From: JANRLJ01 sp034437895
GTDB lineage: Bacteria; Chloroflexota; Anaerolineae; Aggregatilineales; Phototrophicaceae
DNA: 10,245 nucleotides
Reading direction: 5' to 3'
Assembly: GCA_034437895.1 (NCBI GenBank)
Contig: DAOTTO010000617.1
Coordinates: forward strand, 1 to 10,245
A program made the position numbers and the translations under genes. Position 1 is the stretch's first letter. Each line of letters begins with the position of its first letter. Positions 5,551 to 10,245 of the stretch are shown piece after piece. The notes beneath the pieces are model-generated. The model made no database searches. It worked only from the letters and a program-made list of their open reading frames with translations, and was not told the DNA's origin.

Positions 5551-6239
5551 ACTTGCGGCTGGAAAATCTTACACAAAGCTATCAATCGCCCACTGGCGAG
5601 GCACGAACCGTAATCCAGATTAAGGAATGGTCAATCGAGGCGGGGCAGCAGATACTCATTCGCGGCGTGAGTGGCAGCGGGAAAACCACCCTTTTTAATA
5701 TGATCGCCGGGCTGCTGCGCCCCACCACAGGCCATGTTTGGATGGACAACCAATCCTTTTATGCCTTGCCGGAAGCCCTGCGAGATCGTGTTCGGGCGCG
5801 GACGATTGGCTACGTTTTCCAAAATCATTACCTCATTCATTCCCTCACCGCGCTAGAAAATGTCGTTATGCCTTTGGCCTTTGACCGTGTGCTTCCCTCT
5901 TCCCAATGGCGCAACCATGCCCAAGAACTTCTCGAAAAAGTAGGCATTGGAGAATTCAGCCGTTACAAGCCCAAGCAGCTTAGTACCGGACAGCGCCTGC
6001 GCGTAGCGATTGCCCGCGCCTTAGCCAATAATCCGAGAATCGTCCTTGCGGATGAGCCAACGGCGGCGCTTGATGAGGAGTCCGGCACGACGGTGATGGG
6101 TTTTTTGCAGCAGACCTGCCGCGATAATAACGCCATCTTAATCGTCGCCAGCCATGATCCTTCCCTCTTCCAACGCTTTTCCACATCAGCGGATTTAAAA
6201 AGAGGGAAGTTGTCTTGGAATAAGCCGGAAGCCGTATGA
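5547..6239 (+). CDS. ABC transporter ATP-binding protein, LolD/MacB type
   Basis: A 230-residue cytoplasmic ATPase subunit. Walker A is GVSGSGKTT (40-48), the Q-loop is YVFQN with Q92, the signature is LSTGQ (145-149; usually LSGGQ), Walker B with catalytic Glu is VLADEP (166-171, E170), the D-loop follows (AALD 173-176), and the switch His is H203 in ASHDP. Length and motif spacing fit the LolD/MacB/FtsE family, which pairs with FtsX-type permeases. The start is TTG 5547, overlapping the upstream TGA; TGGAG lies 8 nt upstream, inside the previous gene, so translation is probably coupled. The stop overlaps the permease start (ATGA). These ATPases drive lipoprotein release or periplasmic mechanotransmission rather than classic import, so direct import by this pair should not be assumed. 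Confidence 0.92.
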   Translation: MNLRLENLTQSYQSPTGEARTVIQIKEWSIEAGQQILIRGVSGSGKTTLFNMIAGLLRPTTGHVWMDNQSFYALPEALRDRVRARTIGYVFQNHYLIHSLTALENVVMPLAFDRVLPSSQWRNHAQELLEKVGIGEFSRYKPKQLSTGQRLRVAIARALANNPRIVLADEPTAALDEESGTTVMGFLQQTCRDNNAILIVASHDPSLFQRFSTSADLKRGKLSWNKPEAV

Positions 6240-7471
6240 TTTACGATGTCTTTTTGTCTTGGCGTAATGTGCAGGCAAGACCTATCCAATCACTTATCCC
6301 GATGGTGGTTATGGCGCTGGCAATCGCGCTGTCGATTACTGTTCTGGCGCTCGGCAGCGGGGTAAGACGCGGCATTATTCAAAGCAGTGATCCGTTTGGC
6401 GTACTCGTAATCGGCCCCAAGGGCGACGGTCAGCAGCTTGTGTTAAACACGATTCTGCTGCAAGGGCTTCCGTTAGGCACAATCCCGTATGGCATCTATG
6501 AAACATTGGTTGAAGATCCCCGCGCTCGGCTGGCGATCCCACTTGCCACAGGCGATAACATTGCCGGAGCGCCCATCATCGGGACGACTCTCAGCTTTTT
6601 TGAACTGCGAACTTCGCTAAATGCGCCGCCTGCCTTTGCCTTAGCACGCGGGTCACTTTTTGCAGCGGATTTTGAAGCCGTTTTGGGCAGCCGCGCCGCC
6701 GGGGAGCTTGGATTAGCGTTAGGCGATACGTTTAGGCCGGGGCATGGTTTTGAGGCTGGGCTTGCCGACGATAATCACGACGCGGTTTATACCGTTGTTG
6801 GGATTCTGGAGCCAAGTAATACGCCTTATGACAGCGCCGTCTACACAACGCTGCACAGTATTTGGGATGTGCATGAGCCAGTCGTGAACGCGAACAGTCC
6901 TTTTGCTATCGGCGAAGTGGGCGGCGCGGATGGATTGACATCTATTCTCGTTCAACCTGTCGGCTTTGCGGAACAGAATCAACTTTGGCAGGAATTTTAT
7001 GTGGGTACAGAAGCGCAAGCCGTTTTTCCCGGTCAGGAACTCGGTGGCTTGTTCGATTTATTGCGTCAGGGAGAGCAAATTTTGGGGGCAGTGGGGTATC
7101 TTGTCCTCGGCATTGCCGCCCTCACTATTTTTTTGTCCATTTATGGCACCACCATCAATCGGGAAAAAGATATTGCCATCATCCGCAGCTTAGGCGGCAG
7201 TCGAATCACTGTGTTTCGCATCATTATTTTTGAGACGGTTGTGCTGACGCTGTTTGGTGCATTACTCGGTAGACTCGTGGGCTATGGTATCGCGTGGGTC
7301 ATTGCGACCCTATTCGTTCAACAATCGACGATTCCGCTGCCGATTCAGTTTTTGGGAAACTTAGAACCCGTCCTGTGGTTGATTACGCTCGGCGTGGGGC
7401 TGGCTGCGGGGCTTTTACCTGCTGCTCTGGCTTATAACGTTGATGTGATAGAAAAGCTCTCCGCCACATGA
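6236..7471 (+). CDS. FtsX/MacB-type ABC transporter permease
   Basis: A 411-residue integral membrane protein with the four-helix FtsX/MacB plan. TM1 is about 18-42, a large extracytoplasmic domain spans about 43-280, and three C-terminal helices lie near 282-305, 325-355 and 375-400. The NREKDIAIIRSLGGSR segment after TM2 is the typical FtsX-family coupling region. The outer domain contains DPFGVLVIGPKGDGQQLVL and YTVVGILEPSNTPYDSAVY. These match a subfamily of MacB-like permeases that I recall near DUF3299 genes, some with His-rich stretches at the position of the HGFE...DDNHD segment here. It starts at ATG 6236 overlapping the ATPase TGA, and its TGA overlaps the next ATG, so the three genes are likely translated as a unit. 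The substrate is not determinable from sequence. Confidence 0.9.
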   Translation: MIYDVFLSWRNVQARPIQSLIPMVVMALAIALSITVLALGSGVRRGIIQSSDPFGVLVIGPKGDGQQLVLNTILLQGLPLGTIPYGIYETLVEDPRARLAIPLATGDNIAGAPIIGTTLSFFELRTSLNAPPAFALARGSLFAADFEAVLGSRAAGELGLALGDTFRPGHGFEAGLADDNHDAVYTVVGILEPSNTPYDSAVYTTLHSIWDVHEPVVNANSPFAIGEVGGADGLTSILVQPVGFAEQNQLWQEFYVGTEAQAVFPGQELGGLFDLLRQGEQILGAVGYLVLGIAALTIFLSIYGTTINREKDIAIIRSLGGSRITVFRIIIFETVVLTLFGALLGRLVGYGIAWVIATLFVQQSTIPLPIQFLGNLEPVLWLITLGVGLAAGLLPAALAYNVDVIEKLSAT

Positions 7472-7983
7472 AGCTGCGGTTGTGGCTTTTGCTGATCTTC
7501 GTCTGCTGTGGATGCAGCCTGTCGAGATTATCAGCGCCGACACAAGACGCTACTGCCGCAACCGAAGAACCTTTTTACGCGCCCGATTTTTCTTTGCTGG
7601 CGTTAGACGGAAGCACGTATACGCTGAGTGACTTGCAAGGCAAATGGGTTGTGGTCAATTTTTGGGCGACGTGGTGTGTGCCTTGTGTGGAAGAAATGCC
7701 CGATTTACAGACGATTGCCGACATCTATTATGGCGATGTGGTGGTGCTTGGCGTTAATATGCGCGAGTCCGAGCAACAAATCAGTCGGTTTATAACCGCG
7801 CAAAACATCAATTTTCCGATTCTGCTCGCGCCGCCCGATGCCGTGCTGATTGACTACAATGTGATTGGATTGCCGCAGACCTTCATCGTGACCCCCGCTG
7901 GCGAGATCGTGTATCGCAGTTTTGGCCCCCTCGTGCTGGAAGAATTTCAACAAATCATCGACGATTTAATCAAATCCTCCTAA
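7468..7983 (+). CDS. TlpA/ResA-like thioredoxin-fold lipoprotein
   Basis: A 171-residue thiol-disulfide oxidoreductase anchored outside the membrane. The N-terminus (MKLR, hydrophobic 5-12, then VCCGCS) looks like a lipoprotein signal, with Cys16 the likeliest acylated residue, though Cys14 is possible. The TlpA/AhpC-type domain starts at APDFSLLALDGSTYTLSDL (38-56). The redox site is WCVPC (C70, C73), with cis-Pro136 in GLPQTF. Members typically reduce extracytoplasmic disulfides, for example in cytochrome c maturation or metal-site assembly. No cytochrome or copper genes are visible here, so the likeliest local client is the CPFC motif of the DUF3299-like lipoprotein in the same operon (inference). 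The start overlaps the permease stop (ATGA), and a terminator follows. Confidence 0.92.
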   Translation: MKLRLWLLLIFVCCGCSLSRLSAPTQDATAATEEPFYAPDFSLLALDGSTYTLSDLQGKWVVVNFWATWCVPCVEEMPDLQTIADIYYGDVVVLGVNMRESEQQISRFITAQNINFPILLAPPDAVLIDYNVIGLPQTFIVTPAGEIVYRSFGPLVLEEFQQIIDDLIKSS

Positions 7984-8000
7984 TTTATATTCATTGGAGA

Positions 8001-8037
8001 TAGTGGGCGAAACCGTGATTCCGCCCTACCTTTTTTT
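8001..8037 (+). terminator. terminator of the four-gene operon
   Basis: GGGCG (8005-8009) pairs with CGCCC (8022-8026), with TAG/TA flanks partly extending the stem, around a 12-nt loop. T7 follows at 8031-8037. It lies between convergent genes. The minus strand has no T-run here, so it serves only the plus-strand operon. Confidence 0.7.
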
Positions 8038-8040
8038 GGT

Positions 8041-8919
8041 CTAGGAGTCGCTGCCGCCCGGCGGGGTAATGCCTTGCTTGGCGAGTTCGTCGTTAATCAA
8101 CGCGCGGAAAGTGTCAATCGGTTGTGCGCCGCTTAAAAAGCGTCCATTGATGAAGAAACCCGGTGTGCCACTCACGCCACGCCCTAAGCCGTCGGTACGA
8201 TCAAGCACGATGTCGTCCTGATGCTGCCGACTTTGCAGGCAGGTCGTGAATGTAGGCACATCCAAGCTCAGTTCGCCTGCGAAGCCAATCAGAATATTTT
8301 CGAGATTATCTGACGCAAGTGAACTAGAATTTTCAAATAGGATGTTGTGATAATCCCAGAACTTGCCCTGATCGTTAGCGCATTCGGCTGCCAGCGCGGA
8401 TGTGACGGCATACTGTCCACCAACACCGGGGTAATCGCGGTAGACATATTTGATAAGGCCGTCATATTCCTCAAGTAGTGGGCGCAGCGTTTGTTCATAA
8501 TGCCGCCCGCAGTATTGGCACAAGAAATCGCTGAATTCGACCACCGTCACCGGCGCGTCGGCAGGTCCCAAGAAGGGATCATTATCCGCCATAAAATCGA
8601 CTGGCCCGGTATTGAGTTGAACTTGTGAAAGCTGCTGGGCTAATTCTTCACGCACGGCGATCCGCAGCGCTTCTTCACTAATCCCACCACCGCCTCCGAA
8701 TAAAAATCCACCGAGCGCAAGGCCGATTATCAAAGCCAGGACACCTACGACACCATAATTATAAAATTGCGGTGAGAGCGTAAAGACCTGATCGCTAACA
8801 GGCGCGGTAGGCGGCGTTTGGGCTTCAGCGATAAAAACCGGCGCGACTTCTGGCTGTTCCGCTGGCAATTGATCAGATTCGGAATCTAATGTTACAGAGT
8901 CATCATGGAGTGTGGACAC
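8041..8919 (-). CDS. membrane-anchored DsbA-like thiol-disulfide oxidoreductase
   Basis: A DsbA/Thioredoxin_4-type enzyme, likely forming or shuffling disulfides outside the membrane. Numbered from the GTG at 8919 (292 residues), it has an acidic Pro-rich cytoplasmic N-terminus (1-54), one helix (about 55-75, YGVVGVLALIIGLALGG), a Gly-rich hinge, and the catalytic domain from about 107. The active site is CQYC (C134, C137) in FSDFLCQYC, cis-Pro253 is in SGTPGFFING, and the helical insert carries further Cys residues. The frame is open to TTG 9006 (321 residues) and has an ATG at 8952. The GTG is preferred because AAAGG lies 9 nt upstream and a good promoter (8988-8960) would lie inside the longer versions. 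The longer forms would add a second hydrophobic N-terminal stretch. It converges on the TlpA-containing operon, so oxidising and reducing thiol enzymes are neighbours. Confidence 0.85.
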   Translation of the reverse strand: MSTLHDDSVTLDSESDQLPAEQPEVAPVFIAEAQTPPTAPVSDQVFTLSPQFYNYGVVGVLALIIGLALGGFLFGGGGGISEEALRIAVREELAQQLSQVQLNTGPVDFMADNDPFLGPADAPVTVVEFSDFLCQYCGRHYEQTLRPLLEEYDGLIKYVYRDYPGVGGQYAVTSALAAECANDQGKFWDYHNILFENSSSLASDNLENILIGFAGELSLDVPTFTTCLQSRQHQDDIVLDRTDGLGRGVSGTPGFFINGRFLSGAQPIDTFRALINDELAKQGITPPGGSDS

Positions 8920-8959
8920 TTCCGGCGGCCTTTCTGCCAAATACAACAACATGCTTAGA

Positions 8960-8988
8960 ATTGTAACAGAAAGGCACACAACGGTTAA
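8960..8988 (-). promoter_or_regulatory. promoter of the DsbA-like gene
   Basis: On the minus strand TTAACC (8988-8983, 4/6) and TACAAT (8965-8960, 5/6) are 17 bp apart. The predicted start near 8953 leaves about 33 nt of leader before GTG 8919. This is the main argument for the shorter gene model. Confidence 0.5.
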
Positions 8989-9058
8989 GCCTGTATCGAA
9001 AAGCAAAGTTCGTCAATAGTCACAGGAAATTCGACGGGCTATTCTTATAAAAGTTCGT

Positions 9059-9189
9059 TATAATGAGGTTATGGGGGCAAACTGGGCGGCGCAGCATAGT
9101 ATCCACCCTCACAAGCGGGCAATTCACAAGCAAAATAAGTTTACAACCCAAACATCACGTTGAATTTGGCGGATTGTGAATCGCGCCCT
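9059..9189 (+). other. possible short transcript: -10 box, 30-codon ORF, inverted repeat
   Basis: A perfect TATAAT (9059-9064) has an ATG at 9071, exactly where transcription would begin, opening a 30-codon frame (9071-9163, MGANWAAQHS...) with no Shine-Dalgarno. No matching -35 was found. An inverted repeat overlaps it: ATTCACAA (9122-9129) with TTGTGAAT (9174-9181), extended by GGGC (9117-9120) with GCCC (9185-9188). The arms look like the ends of a small palindromic element, so the frame may be accidental. Confidence 0.25.
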
Positions 9190-9206
9190 ATTTGATGCCG
9201 ACGTTT

Positions 9207-9275
9207 TTAGTGATTAGTGTTTAGCTGTTGGGCAGCGATGCGCCGACATTTAAAGACTAATAACTAACGACTAAT
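9207..9275. repeat. imperfect A/T-rich inverted repeat upstream of rsgA
   Basis: The left arm (about 9207-9233) contains AGTGATTAGTGTTTAGC. The right arm (about 9241-9275) contains the imperfect complement, including GACTAATAACTAACGACTAA. The loop is short, and an inner GTTGG/CCGAC match closes the structure. TTAGT occurs in quasi-tandem within the left arm and its complement ACTAA in the right. The right arm reaches into the rsgA promoter region. Confidence 0.5.
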
Positions 9276-9296
9276 TTATAATGACTATTCAAGGAG
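9253..9296 (+). promoter_or_regulatory. rsgA promoter and Shine-Dalgarno
   Basis: A perfect TATAAT at 9277-9282 has a weak -35 (AAGACT, 9253-9258, 3/6, 18-bp spacing) inside the inverted repeat. AAGGAG (9291-9296) sits 7 nt before TTG 9304 and decides that start. An in-frame TTG at 9298 is only 1 nt from it and is excluded. The leader would be very short. Confidence 0.55.
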
Positions 9297-9303
9297 ATTG
9301 CGT

Positions 9304-10245
9304 TTGAGTGAAAACAGCATCGACGGTCTGATCGTCAAAGAGCAAAGCGGGTTTTTCTGGGTAGAACTGGCGGATGGCACGGTATATATCTGCCGTTTGC
9401 GTGGACGTTTAATGGAAGAAGCACAGTCGTCCGACATCGCGGCGATTGGCGACAGAGTGACAATCACCATTCTTGAACAAGACGAAAGCGGCCTTAAAGG
9501 GTCGATTGAGTCAGTGCATGAACGGGTCAGCGTCCTCGCCCGTGCTGTACGCACAGAAGGCAATCGTGGGGCAGGCGAGGCCGAGCGTGAGCAGGTCATC
9601 ATCGCTAACGCCGACGTGATCTTTTTTGTCTTTGCCGCCGCGCAGCCGACCCCTAACTTACGGATGCTTGATCGATTTTTGGTCGCTGGCGAAAAATCCG
9701 ACGTGGAACAACTTGCGATTGTCGTCAATAAGATCGACCTCGAAGACCCCGCTAACATTCGCGCTTTCTTCATCCCCTACGAAAAAATGGGTTACACCGT
9801 CCTTTACACCAGCGCCAGAGACGCGCAGGGTGTGGATGATCTCCGCAAACTCCTGACGGGCAAGATCGCCGCGTTTACGGGGCCATCGGGCGTGGGTAAA
9901 ACCAGCTTGCTCAATCTGATTCAGCCCGGACTGGCGCGGCAGGTAAAGCAGGTGAGCAATTATCACGAAGAAGGCCAGCACACCACCCGCGACAGCGCCT
10001 TGATTAAGCTGGAAGGCGATGTTTACGGCGATCATACTTATCTGGCAGATACCCCCGGAATCCGACAGTTGAACATTTACGATGTTGAGCCGGACGAACT
10101 CGATGCCTATTTCGTCGATATTGCGCCATACGTGGAAAACTGCCGCTTCGGAAACTGCACCCACACCAACGAACCGGGCTGCGCCGTGCGGACGGCGGTA
10201 GGGGCGGGGCAAATCCACAAAGGGCGCTATCACAGCTTTCTCAAG
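9304..10245 (+). CDS. rsgA: ribosome small-subunit biogenesis GTPase RsgA (3' end beyond the window)
   Basis: RsgA (YjeQ/YloQ) is a circularly permuted GTPase that assists late 30S assembly in the cytoplasm. 314 codons are present without a stop, so only the C-terminus is missing. An N-terminal OB-fold spans about 1-85 (GLIVKEQSGFFWVELADG near the start). The permuted G motifs appear in the order G4 NKID (142-145), G1 GPSGVGKTS (193-201), G2 region HTTRD (226-230) and G3 DTPG (249-252). The zinc site is C280, C285, H287 and C293 (CX4CXHX5C), fully conserved. The start is TTG 9304, set by AAGGAG 7 nt upstream. It appears to be transcribed from its own promoter. Family length of about 300-350 residues fits. 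Confidence 0.95.
   Translation, partial: MSENSIDGLIVKEQSGFFWVELADGTVYICRLRGRLMEEAQSSDIAAIGDRVTITILEQDESGLKGSIESVHERVSVLARAVRTEGNRGAGEAEREQVIIANADVIFFVFAAAQPTPNLRMLDRFLVAGEKSDVEQLAIVVNKIDLEDPANIRAFFIPYEKMGYTVLYTSARDAQGVDDLRKLLTGKIAAFTGPSGVGKTSLLNLIQPGLARQVKQVSNYHEEGQHTTRDSALIKLEGDVYGDHTYLADTPGIRQLNIYDVEPDELDAYFVDIAPYVENCRFGNCTHTNEPGCAVRTAVGAGQIHKGRYHSFLK

Noticed and set aside
9071..9190. Known housekeeping RNA (SRP RNA, tmRNA or 6S) between the DsbA-like gene and rsgA
   Set aside because: No conserved SRP apical motif, no tRNA-like ends and no long 6S-type bulged stem can be drawn.
9658..10233. 191-codon minus-strand frame at the window end
   Set aside because: It is antisense to rsgA, whose G motifs and zinc site are all intact; no own domain is visible.
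1..10245. CRISPR array, transposase, integrase or toxin-antitoxin genes
   Set aside because: No regularly spaced direct repeats and no matching protein motifs on either strand; the repeats seen are short palindromes.

Overview
The window looks like a chromosomal segment from a Chloroflexota-type bacterium, probably Anaerolineae-like. This is inferred from the style of the encoded proteins (lipoproteins with Thr/Pro/Ala-rich linkers, a DsbA-like enzyme with a cytoplasmic tail and one membrane anchor, a large anchored PhoA), from tRNAs without encoded CCA, from frequent TTG starts, and from G/C-rich palindromic intergenic repeats. No sequence search was possible, so the taxonomy is tentative.

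Layout. Positions 1-94 hold two G/C-rich palindromes. Two minus-strand genes follow: a SlyD-like FKBP prolyl isomerase (166-720), with its own terminator and promoter, and a DUF362 protein (808-1611, TTG start). A divergent promoter region leads into three plus-strand tRNAs: Pro(TGG), Gly(TCC) and a non-initiator CAT tRNA. The last two are each followed by a terminator hairpin.

Positions 2287-2336 carry an 11-bp-phased direct repeat resembling a PhoB/PhoP box. It lies upstream of a 750-residue, C-terminally anchored alkaline phosphatase (2414-4666) with a complete E. coli-type active site and an unusual composite N-terminus.

After a strong terminator and a 29-bp palindrome comes a tightly overlapping four-gene operon (4837-7983): a DUF3299-like lipoprotein with a CPFC motif, a LolD-type ABC ATPase, an FtsX/MacB-type permease, and a TlpA/ResA-like thioredoxin lipoprotein. 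The ATGA/TTGA junctions imply translational coupling. Together they look like an envelope ABC export or metal-handling and thiol-redox system; the substrate is unknown. The operon ends in a terminator facing a convergent membrane-anchored DsbA-like oxidoreductase (minus strand, C-terminus at 8041).

The 9007-9303 gap holds two inverted repeats, a strong -10 element with a 30-codon ORF right behind it, and the promoter and Shine-Dalgarno sequence of rsgA. This ribosome-assembly GTPase starts at TTG 9304 and runs off the window end.

Most of the window is ordinary. The best leads are the putative Pho box, the domain-in-domain architecture of PhoA, and the redox/ABC operon.
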